From assembly GCA_964586835.1 (NCBI GenBank), contig CAZPIC010000024.1, forward strand, positions 1 to 34,821: a stretch of DNA of 34,821 nt, read 5' to 3'. Below are positions 16,684 through 25,180 of the stretch, piece by piece; the first letter of the stretch is position 1; each line of letters opens with the position of its first letter. Origin of the DNA: CAZLYF01 sp964586835. Its GTDB lineage: Bacteria > Bacillota > Clostridia > Christensenellales > Aristaeellaceae. The notes below the pieces were generated by a model. That model was given only the letters and a program-made list of their open reading frames with translations, had not been told where the DNA came from and made no database searches. A program made the position numbers and the translations under genes.

Positions 16684-17655
16684 CTATTTCCTGCGCATCT
16701 TTTCAAGGTTGCTGAGCACCACGGCAATGATGATAATGAAGCCCTGCACCATGGTCTGAAGGGTTGCGGCGATCCCTACGACGTTCATGGCGTTGGAGAT
16801 GAGGCCCAGAAGGATGCAGCCGATCAGGGCGCCGCTGATGGTGCCCTTGCCCCCGTCAAAGGAAACCCCGCCGACCACGGCGCTTGCCAAAGCCTGCAGC
16901 GTGTAAGAAGAGCCCATTGCTGCGGTGGCTGTGTCGGTGCGCGCCATCAGGACGATGGCGCCAATGGCGACGAACAGGCCGCTGACCCCGTAGACGGAGA
17001 TCTTGTGGAAATCCACGTTGATGCCGCAGAGAAAAGCGTTTTCTTCGTTGCTTCCCACCGAACACAGGCGCCGCCCGTAGCGGGTTTTATTCAGCAGCGC
17101 CCAAGAGACGGCGACAACGACCAGCATGATGACGATGGACAGAGGGATCGCTCCAAAGAGCTTCATCTTGCCAAAGGCATCCAGCCTGCGATCCAGGGTA
17201 AAAAAGCGACCGCCGGACACATATGTCGCGATTCCCTCGTAGACGTAACCCGCCCCGAGGGTGATGATCAGGGGCGTACACCTGCTTTTACAGACGACCC
17301 ATCCCGATAAAAGACTGACGCCCACACTCACCGCAACGAGCAGCACAAGTCCCACGGGAAGGGAAAGGCCCCAGTTCTTTACAAACACGACCATCAGGAT
17401 GCACAGCATGCTGATCAGCTGGCCAATCCCCATGTCCAGGAGCCCCGTGATCAGCAACAGCGACATGCCCATGGTGCACATGCCGATGACAGAGATCTGC
17501 TGGAGAATGTTGATGATGTTCTGGGGCAGAAGGAAGCGTGGGTTCAGGGAAGCGGCGCCGATGCTGATCAGAATGATGATGCAGATCAGAAAAAACCGTT
17601 GGTCGGTGAAAATCTTCCTGGCAAGGGATTTCTTTGCCGTTGTGGCAGAGCTCAT
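16684..17655 (-). CDS. Sugar ABC transporter permease (RbsC-like)
   Basis: Membrane subunit of 323 residues with about nine or ten hydrophobic spans and a short cytoplasmic N terminus. It carries the family blocks GMSLLLITGLLDMGIGQL, TLGAGYVYEGIA and ASAVVGGVSFDGGKGT, typical of ribose/xylose/inositol (CUT2) importers. Its start overlaps the stop of the ATPase gene by four bases. It works with the ATPase at 17652-19148 and the binding protein at 19225-20214. The sugar is unknown. Confidence 0.92.
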   Translation of the reverse strand: MSSATTAKKSLARKIFTDQRFFLICIIILISIGAASLNPRFLLPQNIINILQQISVIGMCTMGMSLLLITGLLDMGIGQLISMLCILMVVFVKNWGLSLPVGLVLLVAVSVGVSLLSGWVVCKSRCTPLIITLGAGYVYEGIATYVSGGRFFTLDRRLDAFGKMKLFGAIPLSIVIMLVVVAVSWALLNKTRYGRRLCSVGSNEENAFLCGINVDFHKISVYGVSGLFVAIGAIVLMARTDTATAAMGSSYTLQALASAVVGGVSFDGGKGTISGALIGCILLGLISNAMNVVGIAATLQTMVQGFIIIIAVVLSNLEKMRRK

Positions 17656-19148
17656 ACGTTGACCTCCAGGGCTTTTTTGATGATTTCGCTCTCAGAGATG
17701 CGTTCCTTCGGGATTTCACCGGTGATCCTTCCGCCACGCATAACCAAAATACGGTCACACATGGCGATCAGCTCCGGCATGTCCGAGGAAATCATCAGGA
17801 CGCTTTTACCGGATGCTGCCAGTTCTGTCATGATGCCGTAAATCTCGCTCTTCGCATTGACGTCGATACCCCGTGTAGGTTCGTCAAAGAGGATGAACCG
17901 AGAGTCCACCATCAGCCATTTTCCCAGCACAACCTTCTGCTGATTGCCGCCTGAAAGAAATCGGACCTGTGTGCTGGGCTGGCAGCCTCGCACGTGAAGG
18001 CGTTTGATGAGCGGCGTAACAAGCTTCAGGCTTTTCTTGCGGGAGAACAAAAGCCCGCGTGTCCTGTTGAAGTGGACCTGAAGCATGTTTTCAAGGACGC
18101 TCATATCCTGGGCCAGTCCCTGTCGCTGCCTGTCCTCCGTGATGAAGGCCAGGCCGCTGCGGACTGCCTGCCGGGGGTTGGAGGTGGCGATGGGGCGACC
18201 GTCGACCAGAACCTCCCCGGCAACCTTTTTGTCCGCGCCGAAGACTGCCCGGGCCAGCTCTGTACGGCCGGAACCTACCATCCCCGCGATGCCCAGGATC
18301 TCGCCGCTTTTGACATCAAAGCTGATTTCAGGCTGGTCCCTGTGAAGCTTCACCCCGCGCACCTGAACCGCTACGCCGCCGATTTGATGCGGCGTTTTTT
18401 CATAGAAGGACTCGACTGGGCGTCCGACCATGTCGTTGGTGATTTTTGAAAGGACGATGTCCTTGCCTGTGTTGTCGTACTCGTTTACTTTTACGCCATC
18501 GCGTATCACGGTGACACGGTCTGCGATCCGGACAATTTCCTGCAGATGGTGGGAGATATAGATGACGGCAATACCTCTGTTCCTGATTCGAAGGACGATG
18601 TCCAGCACCTTGTCGCTATCGCTCGCGTTAAACATCGACGTGGGTTCGTCCATGATCAAAACCCGGATGCTGCTGGACATGGCTTTGAGGATCTTGACGT
18701 ACTGGCGCTCAGCAGAGGAGAGTTGGCTGATGAGGTGTCCAGGATTCAGGCTGACGCCCAGCTCGTCCATGAGCTCAAGGGCACGTTTCTCAGCCGGCTT
18801 TTTGCTATACCATCCATGACGGCTGCGTGCCTCCCGGCCCATAAAGATGTTTTCCGCGACAGACATGGAATGGGCGAGGATGTTTTCCTGATAGATGACC
18901 TGGATGCCCAGTTTCAAGGAGAGTCCGGGGTCCATGGTGTCGACCTGGTTTCCATCGAAAAAAAGCGTGCCGGCGGTTGGGGCGATGGCGCCTGTCAGGA
19001 GCTTGATCAACGTGGACTTCCCCGCACCATTTTCCCCAACCACACAGTGAACTTCGCCGGGCCTGACGGTAAAGTCAAAGTCTCTGAGCACAAGGTTGCC
19101 GGAATATGCCTTGCACAGGCCCCTGGTTTCAATGATGTATCCGCTCAT
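17652..19148 (-). CDS. Sugar ABC transporter ATPase with two nucleotide-binding domains (RbsA/MglA-like)
   Basis: Fused double ATPase of 498 residues for the CUT2 importer. Domain 1 has Walker A GENGAGKS (38-45), a degenerate signature LSSAERQ and Walker B VLIMDEPTS. Domain 2 has the degenerate Walker A GMVGSGRTE, the signature LSGGNQQKV and Walker B FILFDEPTRGID. ATG at 19148 (protein begins MSGYIIETRG) is chosen; the frame extending to 19196 would run through the hairpin at 19183-19209. The ribosome-binding site is weak (GGGGAT). It overlaps the permease start by four bases. Confidence 0.93.
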   Translation of the reverse strand: MSGYIIETRGLCKAYSGNLVLRDFDFTVRPGEVHCVVGENGAGKSTLIKLLTGAIAPTAGTLFFDGNQVDTMDPGLSLKLGIQVIYQENILAHSMSVAENIFMGREARSRHGWYSKKPAEKRALELMDELGVSLNPGHLISQLSSAERQYVKILKAMSSSIRVLIMDEPTSMFNASDSDKVLDIVLRIRNRGIAVIYISHHLQEIVRIADRVTVIRDGVKVNEYDNTGKDIVLSKITNDMVGRPVESFYEKTPHQIGGVAVQVRGVKLHRDQPEISFDVKSGEILGIAGMVGSGRTELARAVFGADKKVAGEVLVDGRPIATSNPRQAVRSGLAFITEDRQRQGLAQDMSVLENMLQVHFNRTRGLLFSRKKSLKLVTPLIKRLHVRGCQPSTQVRFLSGGNQQKVVLGKWLMVDSRFILFDEPTRGIDVNAKSEIYGIMTELAASGKSVLMISSDMPELIAMCDRILVMRGGRITGEIPKERISESEIIKKALEVNV

Positions 19149-19182
19149 AGCTTGCGATCCCCATTTGCAAAAACATCGAAAA

Positions 19183-19209
19183 GCGGATTCCGGCACCGCC
19201 GGAATCCGC
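19183..19209 (-). terminator. Hairpin with T tract between binding-protein and ATPase genes (attenuator)
   Basis: The arms 19183-19194 and 19198-19209 form a perfect 12-bp stem with a three-base loop. Read on the - strand it is followed by TTTTCGATGTTTTT, so it looks like an intrinsic terminator inside the operon, 15 bases after the binding-protein stop. It would allow read-through at reduced level into the ATPase and permease genes. This mirrors the hairpin at 9789-9815. Confidence 0.72.
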
Positions 19210-19224
19210 GGGCTTATAAGATCT

Positions 19225-20214
19225 TTACTTAAAGCCGTCCAGGCCTCCCACGTATTCGACCATCCTGTCGTTGGGGATCCAGGTCCATTCCATGGTCGCT
19301 GCGTTTTCTTTGGTTAGCACTTCAGGAATGTACGTGTAGAGTTTCCGCTCTGTCCAGTCGTCATAGGCTGCAGCGGCATAGAGCGCCTTGAAGCCCATGT
19401 AAGCCTGGTAGCCCGGGCCGTGCCCTGCCACCATTTCGATTTTTCCTTCGTTCATGAACTGAATTCCGATGTCGCTTCCGCCGGTGGATACGATGCGGAC
19501 CTTGTCCATGATGCCCGCCTCTTCCAGGGCGTTGACGACACCGACGGCGATCTGTTCGCTGTTGGCGAAGACCACGTCAAACTCGACGCCGCTGGCGATC
19601 ATGTCCTGGGTCGCGTTAAGCGCGCTGTCAGCCATCCAGTTGGTTTCGGTCATCTTGACAATCTCAACGGCATTGTCATAGTCTTCCAGGGCTGCGTCGA
19701 TACCACGGAGATACTCTTCGATAATGCCCATGCCCAGGTTGCCTGCGCAGTAGAAGATCTTGGAGCCGGGGTAGTTTTTGCACAGGTACTCGATGGGAAT
19801 ATAGCCGTAATGGTAGTAGCTGCAGCAAACTGTGGTCACATAGGTGGTGGGGTCGATGTCCGCAGCGGGCTCGGAGTTGACGAACACGATCGGGAGACCG
19901 TACTCGGCGCAGAGCTCAGCGGCTTTCACATCGCCATCCGGAGTCATGGTGTAGGTGTAGATGCCGTCGACGCCCTGAATATACATGTCCTGAATGATGT
20001 TCAGCTGCGTATCGGGGGTCCAGCCCGCGTCTCCGGAGACGGCTTTCACGCCCATGCGCTCGCAGGCATCAGCAAAACAGTCATAGTCGAAGGCGTTCCA
20101 GTCATCCTCGGCGGAGGCGTAGATGTAGCCGAAGGTGTATTCCTTGGCCAGTGCCGTTCCTGCCAGGCCAAGTACGAGAGCCAGCGTCAGTGCAAGTGCG
20201 ACCAGTCTCCTCAT
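19225..20214 (-). CDS. Sugar ABC transporter substrate-binding protein
   Basis: Type I periplasmic-binding protein (ribose/galactose-like, Peripl_BP_4 type) of 329 residues. Residues 1-23 are a signal peptide (MRR, long Leu/Ala core, ALA before Lys24) without a lipobox Cys. The mature part starts KEYTFGYIYASAEDDWN and has the typical repeats, including QDMYIQGVDGIYTY and NSEQIAVGVVNALEEAG. The start has GGTGG about eight bases upstream. It lies between the isomerase (70-base gap) and the ATPase, separated from the latter by the attenuator hairpin. Confidence 0.92.
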   Translation of the reverse strand: MRRLVALALTLALVLGLAGTALAKEYTFGYIYASAEDDWNAFDYDCFADACERMGVKAVSGDAGWTPDTQLNIIQDMYIQGVDGIYTYTMTPDGDVKAAELCAEYGLPIVFVNSEPAADIDPTTYVTTVCCSYYHYGYIPIEYLCKNYPGSKIFYCAGNLGMGIIEEYLRGIDAALEDYDNAVEIVKMTETNWMADSALNATQDMIASGVEFDVVFANSEQIAVGVVNALEEAGIMDKVRIVSTGGSDIGIQFMNEGKIEMVAGHGPGYQAYMGFKALYAAAAYDDWTERKLYTYIPEVLTKENAATMEWTWIPNDRMVEYVGGLDGFK

Positions 20215-20284
20215 AGGTGTTCCACCATCCTTATTATTATTTCAGGCGCGTTGCGCCAGAATGCCGGGGGTTCGCCGGAGGCTG

Positions 20285-21118
20285 TTACAGCCAGCCGTGC
20301 TTCTTTAGATATTCGTAGGAATCCCTGACTGCCTGATTGGCCACTTCAAGGTCGCCCGGCTGGTCCTTCTGCCGCATGCAGAAGTCTTCCGTGTACTCGA
20401 TCTCAATCATGTATGGGCCTTTGTACCCGCGGGACTTGAGGTAGTCCATCGTCTCAAGCAGCCGCAGATTGCCTTTCCCCACCGCGGGGAAGTTCCATTC
20501 CTTGGGTTCGCCCGCCTTGTCCTTCAGATGTACATAGGCGACGTAGTCGGCACAAGTCTTGATCTCCTCGTGCGGATACTGGCCCGAATAAAGCACGACA
20601 TTGGCTGTATCGTAGTTGACGCGACAGCGCTCGGAGCCGACCTTTTTGCAGATGTTCATCAGCTCTTCGCCGCTTTTGCCGTATTCCCCGTGGATCTCCA
20701 GCACCATGACCAGGTCAAGCTCCTCAAGCAGGGGAATGAGGGTTTTGATGTTGTCTACGATGACATCCTCGGCGAAGACCTCGTCGCGACCAATATGAGC
20801 CTCGCCTGTGGAGGTGACGATGTACTTGCAGCCAAGCTTATGGGCAAGCCGGATGTTGTCCCGGAAGTCTTCAAGCCGCTCCTCGATCATCAGGTTACAG
20901 TGCCCCGCCAGGGACAGAAGCGTCAGTCCGAGACTTTTGCTAAGGCCGGTGATCTCGTCAAGGCGTTCCTGGCTGAAGTCCGGCATGACGTGCTCGGTCC
21001 AGCCTTTGACGGCAGCAATTTCGACGTATTTGAAGCCTGCCTCAGCGATGCCCCTGAGGGCCTCTTCCGTGCTGAAGCCATGATAGGTATTGGTGGATAC
21101 GCCGACAGGGTTTTTCAT
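20285..21118 (-). CDS. Sugar phosphate isomerase/epimerase (xylose-isomerase-like TIM barrel)
   Basis: AP-endonuclease-2/xylose-isomerase-like barrel of 277 residues. The four likely metal ligands of the family are visible: Glu141 (VLEIHGEYG), Asp170 (NYDTAN), His197 (YVHLKD) and Glu239 (MIEIEY). ATG 21118 is chosen because GGGAG lies seven bases upstream; the frame extending to 21163 lacks such a site. It is the first gene behind the promoter at 21199-21228. Family members isomerise or epimerise sugars, keto-sugars or inosose, or dehydrate the latter (IolE); the exact reaction cannot be read from sequence. Confidence 0.9.
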   Translation of the reverse strand: MKNPVGVSTNTYHGFSTEEALRGIAEAGFKYVEIAAVKGWTEHVMPDFSQERLDEITGLSKSLGLTLLSLAGHCNLMIEERLEDFRDNIRLAHKLGCKYIVTSTGEAHIGRDEVFAEDVIVDNIKTLIPLLEELDLVMVLEIHGEYGKSGEELMNICKKVGSERCRVNYDTANVVLYSGQYPHEEIKTCADYVAYVHLKDKAGEPKEWNFPAVGKGNLRLLETMDYLKSRGYKGPYMIEIEYTEDFCMRQKDQPGDLEVANQAVRDSYEYLKKHGWL

Positions 21119-21198
21119 GTACAGTCTCCCTTCATTAGGACGGCCCACAACCAAGGCATACAAAGGCTCTGGCGCTTTCCGTCATCGTTGATGCGGTC

Positions 21199-21228
21199 AT
21201 ACTACCGTACCTGCTTGCAGGCTGTCAA
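21199..21228 (-). promoter_or_regulatory. Sigma-A promoter of the isomerase-ABC-oxidoreductase operon
   Basis: On the - strand a perfect TTGACA (21228 to 21223) and TAGTAT (21204 to 21199) are spaced by 18 bases, about 80 bases upstream of the isomerase start. It makes the five genes 21118 to 15652 a separate unit from the ABC operon further upstream. Confidence 0.65.
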
Positions 21229-21348
21229 CAGCGTATTTGCCTGAGGGTGGCGCAGATAGGAAGCGGTGAGCAGTGTGTCTCGCCCAGCAGAGGAAAGGCA
21301 CAAAGCACGTTGTCAAAATACACCCTTGGCAGGACGTGTGCAAGGAAA

Positions 21349-21380
21349 CAGCGCGGGCGCTGTCGAAGCGGGCCGCGCTG
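21349..21380 (-). terminator. Weak hairpin after the upstream sugar-ABC operon
   Basis: CAGCGCGG (21349-21356) pairs with CCGCGCTG (21373-21380) across a 16-base loop. On the - strand it lies just after the stop of the binding-protein gene and is followed by TTTCCTT. The stem is short for its loop, so it is a tentative terminator. Confidence 0.35.
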
Positions 21381-21398
21381 CAGGTATCCTGCTTTGGG

Positions 21399-22313
21399 TC
21401 AGTTCAGAAATTCGTCTACGTTGGAGGCGTCGATGATGAGCCCTTCCGCGAGGATCTGGTTAGGGACTTCCTCCCCGGCCCACAGTTTCATGGCGCAATC
21501 AACGGAGGCCTGTGCCTGCGCTTCGGTGTTCTGAGAGACGGAGACCTCCAGGCGCCCCTCCTTGATGGCTTTGAGGGCATCCTCGGTGGCGTCCAGGCCA
21601 TAGCACTTGATCTTCAGGTTCTTGTCTTCGCAGGCTTTCACTGCACCCATGGCCATCCCGTCGTTCTGACACACGAAAGCATCGATATGAACGCCGGTCT
21701 GCAGCCAGTTTTCTGCCAGCACCAGGGCTTCCTCAGTGGTCCAGCTCGCGGTTTCTTCGAAGACGACTTTCACTGCGCCCTGGGTCTCATCGATCGCGCG
21801 TTGGTAGCCTTCACTTCTGCCGAGCTGGCCGTCAGAGCCAAGAGGGCCAAGGAGTAGAGCCACATTCCCGGAACCTCCCATGTCTTCGATCGCGCGCTGC
21901 ATCTCCATGTAGCCAAGGTCCGCGTTGGAGACTCCGCAGAAAACCGAAGCGCGGGACGGGTCGGAGATAGCCTGGTTGAAGATCACCACGGGGACTCCGG
22001 CTTGCATAGCCGCCGTAACCGCGGCCAGCACGCCGTCGGTGGAAACCGGCTCGATGATGATGACGTCGGAGGTGTTGACAGCCATCTCGATCTGGCTGAC
22101 CTGCTTGTTGATGTCCTGACCGGCTTCAACGACGGTCATCTTCGCGCCGACTGCTTCTGAGGCGGCAACCATCGCGTTGGAAGCGGTCACAGTGAAGGCG
22201 TTGGTCATGTGACTGATGCAGAAGGTGAACTTCGGCGGCTCCTTTTCCGCCAGGCCGGTACCGCATGCGAGCAGCATGGACAGCGCGAGGAGTAACCCTG
22301 CCATTCTTTTCAT
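21399..22313 (-). CDS. Sugar ABC transporter substrate-binding lipoprotein
   Basis: Ribose-binding-like type I protein of 304 residues. The N terminus MKRMAGLLLALSMLLAC has a lipobox-like Leu-Leu-Ala-Cys with Cys17, so it is probably membrane-anchored, unlike the other two binding proteins here. The mature part shows FCISHMTNAFTVTASNAMV, VSTDGVLAAVTAAMQAG and CQNDGMAMGAVKACEDK, as in ribose/xylose/inositol binding proteins. GGAGG lies about eight bases before ATG 22313; the open frame continuing to 22517 overlaps the permease and is not used. It is the third gene of its operon. Confidence 0.92.
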   Translation of the reverse strand: MKRMAGLLLALSMLLACGTGLAEKEPPKFTFCISHMTNAFTVTASNAMVAASEAVGAKMTVVEAGQDINKQVSQIEMAVNTSDVIIIEPVSTDGVLAAVTAAMQAGVPVVIFNQAISDPSRASVFCGVSNADLGYMEMQRAIEDMGGSGNVALLLGPLGSDGQLGRSEGYQRAIDETQGAVKVVFEETASWTTEEALVLAENWLQTGVHIDAFVCQNDGMAMGAVKACEDKNLKIKCYGLDATEDALKAIKEGRLEVSVSQNTEAQAQASVDCAMKLWAGEEVPNQILAEGLIIDASNVDEFLN

Positions 22314-22365
22314 CCTGATTCCTCCGTTTGCATATTCTCGAAGCGACAAAGCCGCTGCGAATCCG

Positions 22366-23319
22366 TTACTGCATCTGGGCGCGGCCCCGCACGTCGATGT
22401 AGACAGCAGTGACCATGATGACGCCCTTGATGAGGTACTGGAAGTATGAGGCGACGCCCATGATGTCAAGCCCGTTTGAGAGCACGGACAATACCAGTGC
22501 GCCGATGAGCATGCCATACCATCGGCCTACGCCGCCGTTCAGGCTGAAACCGCCTATCACTACGGCTGCGATAGCGTCCAGTTCGTAGCCCAGGCCAGTG
22601 ATCGGCGAGCCTGAAACCGTGCGGCTGGTCAACAAAAGCCCCGCCACACCGGAAAGAAGGCCTGCAAGCATGTATACCGACAGTTTTATGCCCCTGACGT
22701 TGATGCCGGATACACGGGCGGCCTCAGCGTTGCCGCCGACCGTGTAGATGTGCCTGCCATAGACCATCTTTTCAAGCACAAAGGCGACCAGAAGAACAAT
22801 GAACAGATAATACACAACCAGCAGCGGTACCTGCCCCAGGACGTTCGTTCCCGCGATGCGCTCATAGGCGCGGGATACGCCGAATACCGGCTTGCCTCCG
22901 CTGATCAGGTAGGCCAGGCCTCGGATAAAGTTCTGCGTGCCCAGTGTCACCACAAAGGCTGGGATGCCAAGGTAGGAAACCAGTGCGCCGTTGAGAAGGC
23001 CGGCGATCCCGCCGATGACCATCGCGCAAAGCACTGGGATAAACACCGGGAAGTTTCCCTGCGCCAGCAGGGCTGCGACCACTCCGGACAACCCGACAAT
23101 GGAGCCAACGGACAGGTCAAAGCCACCGGTCAGGATGACACAGCCCATCCCCACCGCCAGGATGCCGTTGATGGCGGTCTGTTTGAAGATGTTGATGAAG
23201 TTGTTAAACTTTGCGAAAGCCGGAGATAGGAAGGAAAGCACGACGATCATGATCAAGAGGATGATGAGCATCACGAATTCCTTCAGGCTGCCGTTGCGGC
23301 GCGTGCTGTTTTTTTTCAT
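22366..23319 (-). CDS. Sugar ABC transporter permease (RbsC-like)
   Basis: Membrane subunit of 317 residues for the upstream CUT2 importer, with about nine hydrophobic spans. Family blocks are GILAVGMGCVILTGGFDLSVG, FVVTLGTQNFIRGLAY, YTVGGNAEAARVSGINV and GGFSLNGGVGRWYG. ATG 23319 (MKKNSTRRNG) follows the ATPase stop by ten bases; the longer frame to 23490 lies inside the ATPase gene. The ligand is unknown. Confidence 0.92.
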   Translation of the reverse strand: MKKNSTRRNGSLKEFVMLIILLIMIVVLSFLSPAFAKFNNFINIFKQTAINGILAVGMGCVILTGGFDLSVGSIVGLSGVVAALLAQGNFPVFIPVLCAMVIGGIAGLLNGALVSYLGIPAFVVTLGTQNFIRGLAYLISGGKPVFGVSRAYERIAGTNVLGQVPLLVVYYLFIVLLVAFVLEKMVYGRHIYTVGGNAEAARVSGINVRGIKLSVYMLAGLLSGVAGLLLTSRTVSGSPITGLGYELDAIAAVVIGGFSLNGGVGRWYGMLIGALVLSVLSNGLDIMGVASYFQYLIKGVIMVTAVYIDVRGRAQMQ

Positions 23320-23329
23320 GCTTTCAGTC

Positions 23330-24826
23330 CTACCCAAACTGCATCCCAAGGACGCGTTCCTGAGTGAAGTCCTTGCGTTCGATAAAGCCACGCACGCGGC
23401 CGTCCGACAGCACCATGATCCGGTCTGACATGCCCAGGACTTCCGGCATTTCTGAGGAGACCATGATAATGGCCTTTCCTCTGGCTGCAAGATCCCCCAT
23501 CAGCCGATAGATGTCGTGTTTTGCGCCGACGTCAATACCCCGCGTGGGCTCGTCCATGATGATGACCTCCGGGTCACCCACGAGCCATTTGGCGTTGGCA
23601 ACCTTCTGCTGATTGCCTCCCGAGAGCAGCAGCACCCGCTTTTCCCTGGATTCGGTGCGGATGCGCAGGGCCTCGATAAACCTGTCTGCTGCTGCCTGTT
23701 CCTTTTTTTCGCTCAGCAAGCGCCGGTGGGTAAGCTTGCGCAGGTAGACAGAGGAGATGTTGTGTTTGACAGAGGCGGTCAGGTTCAGACCGGTTGTCTT
23801 CCGATCTTCCGTGATATAGGCCATGCCCAGCTTCACGGCTTGTGACGGTTTGCGGATTTCCACCCTCTTGCCATCAAAATGCACTTCGCCCGCATCCTTT
23901 GGAAGCACACCAAACAGCGCGCTCATGGTCTCGCTGCGTCCGGATCCAACCAGGCCGGCGACGCCCAGGATTTCGCCTCTGCGAACCGAAAAGGACACGT
24001 CGCGTACGCGGTCTTTCCAGCGTATTCCCTTAAACTCCATCAGGACGTCGCCGATGGGGACTTCCCGCTTTGGGTAGATGCTATCAAACTCCCGGCCAAC
24101 CATGAGTGAAATCAGCCGTTCCCTGTCAAGCTGGGAGGTCCGTGCGGTTTCGATGAGCCGGCCGTCACGCAGCACAGAGATCCTGTCGCTGATGGCGAAC
24201 ACCTCTTCAAGCTTATGCGAAATGTAGATGACCGATACTCCGCCTGCACGCAAGCTGCGGATCCTGTCAAAGAGGATGCCCGTCTCTTTCTCCGTCAGGG
24301 CGCTGGTCGGCTCATCCATGATGATAAGCTTCGCGCTGCGGTTGATGGCCTTGGCGATTTCAACCATCTGCATTTGTGCAACGGACAGGCTTCGCATGCG
24401 CTGGGAAGGGGCGACGTCGAGCTCGACCTGGGAAAGCGCTTCTTGCGCTGCCGCCAACATGCGTTGCCGGTCCACGATGCGGACAAGGCTGAGGAGACGC
24501 CTGGTGGGCTCAATGCCTGTGAAGACGTTTTCTGCCACGGTCATGTCAAGCACGGGGCTCAACTCCTGGTGGATCATCTGCACACCCATATCAAGCGCTT
24601 GCCGGGGGTTTTGCATCCGAACGGCGCTTCCGTTGAGGAGGATCTCACCCGCGTCCGCGTCCGTGATGCCCATCAGGATCCTCATCAGCGTTGATTTGCC
24701 GGCGCCATTTTCACCCACCAGGGCCAGGACTTCCCCCGGACGGACGCAGAAGGTGACACCGTCAAGCACAAGGTTGCCGGAAAATGATTTCGATATGTCG
24801 CGCAGCTCCAGCAGATACCTGTCCAT
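23330..24826 (-). CDS. Sugar ABC transporter ATPase with two nucleotide-binding domains (RbsA/MglA-like)
   Basis: First gene of the upstream sugar-importer operon, 498 residues, the same length as its paralogue at 17652-19148. Domain 1 has Walker A GENGAGKS (38-45), a degenerate signature LSVAQMQ and Walker B IIMDEPTSA. Domain 2 has GLVGSGRSE, the signature LSGGNQQKV and IIMDEPTRGID. CAGGAGAG lies six bases before the ATG. The promoter at 24861-24889 is about 35 bases upstream. It is separated from murA by the large palindrome. Confidence 0.93.
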   Translation of the reverse strand: MDRYLLELRDISKSFSGNLVLDGVTFCVRPGEVLALVGENGAGKSTLMRILMGITDADAGEILLNGSAVRMQNPRQALDMGVQMIHQELSPVLDMTVAENVFTGIEPTRRLLSLVRIVDRQRMLAAAQEALSQVELDVAPSQRMRSLSVAQMQMVEIAKAINRSAKLIIMDEPTSALTEKETGILFDRIRSLRAGGVSVIYISHKLEEVFAISDRISVLRDGRLIETARTSQLDRERLISLMVGREFDSIYPKREVPIGDVLMEFKGIRWKDRVRDVSFSVRRGEILGVAGLVGSGRSETMSALFGVLPKDAGEVHFDGKRVEIRKPSQAVKLGMAYITEDRKTTGLNLTASVKHNISSVYLRKLTHRRLLSEKKEQAAADRFIEALRIRTESREKRVLLLSGGNQQKVANAKWLVGDPEVIIMDEPTRGIDVGAKHDIYRLMGDLAARGKAIIMVSSEMPEVLGMSDRIMVLSDGRVRGFIERKDFTQERVLGMQFG

Positions 24827-24860
24827 TGTTGCTCTCCTGGATAGCCTGAATCCTCATCGC

Positions 24861-24889
24861 ATTGTACACGGTGCGCCCGTGGCTGTCCA
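24861..24889 (-). promoter_or_regulatory. Sigma-A promoter of the upstream sugar-ABC operon
   Basis: On the - strand TGGACA (24889 to 24884) and TACAAT (24866 to 24861) are spaced by exactly 17 bases, with the ATPase start about 35 bases downstream. It forms the left end of the palindrome 24861-25138 and has a mirror-image counterpart at 25110-25138. Confidence 0.65.
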
Positions 24890-25109
24890 CAGCCACGCGG
24901 GGCCCTTCATTTACTTCCGTGAAGCAGTAAGCGGTACATTGCCAACGATTTACATGGAAAGGCCACCGTGATAGCCCTTTGGAAGCAAGCCAGCCCATTT
25001 GCGTATGGGGTGGCTCTCAGGCTGGCATTTTCACAGTGGCAAAGGTTCCATGTCAATCGTTGGACGGACTTTTTCACGGAGATAGATGAAGAGCCCACGC
25101 GGCGGTTTC

Positions 25110-25138
25110 TTTACAGCCCACAAGGCATATGGTATGAT
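25110..25138 (+). promoter_or_regulatory. Sigma-A promoter of murA
   Basis: TTTACA (25110-25115) and TATGAT (25133-25138) are spaced by 17 bases, 43 bases before murA. It forms the right end of the palindrome and mirrors the promoter at 24861-24889. Confidence 0.72.
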
Positions 25139-25180
25139 CCTGCGGGTCTTTAACTGGAATTTTGGAGGCGGTTCTGTCGG

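Larger units (their letters stand above)
24861..25138. repeat. 278-bp imperfect palindrome carrying two outward promoters
   Basis: The two halves are inverted copies centred near 25000. Matching blocks: 24942-24959 with 25046-25063 (CCAACGATT, one change, ACATGGAA); 24905-24927 with 25069-25091 (18 of 23); 24989-24995 with 25020-25026 (7 of 7); and 24994-24998 with 25005-25009. The outer ends, including both -35/-10 pairs, are also related. The element fills most of the intergenic region. It could be an inverted duplication of a control region, a MITE-like insertion, or a divergent operator region. Confidence 0.8.

Noticed and set aside
24968..25153. Small frames with a shared HVNRW...FTE peptide on both strands
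   Set aside because: The similarity comes from the palindromic DNA, not from two coding copies; neither frame has a start site, and both run through promoters.
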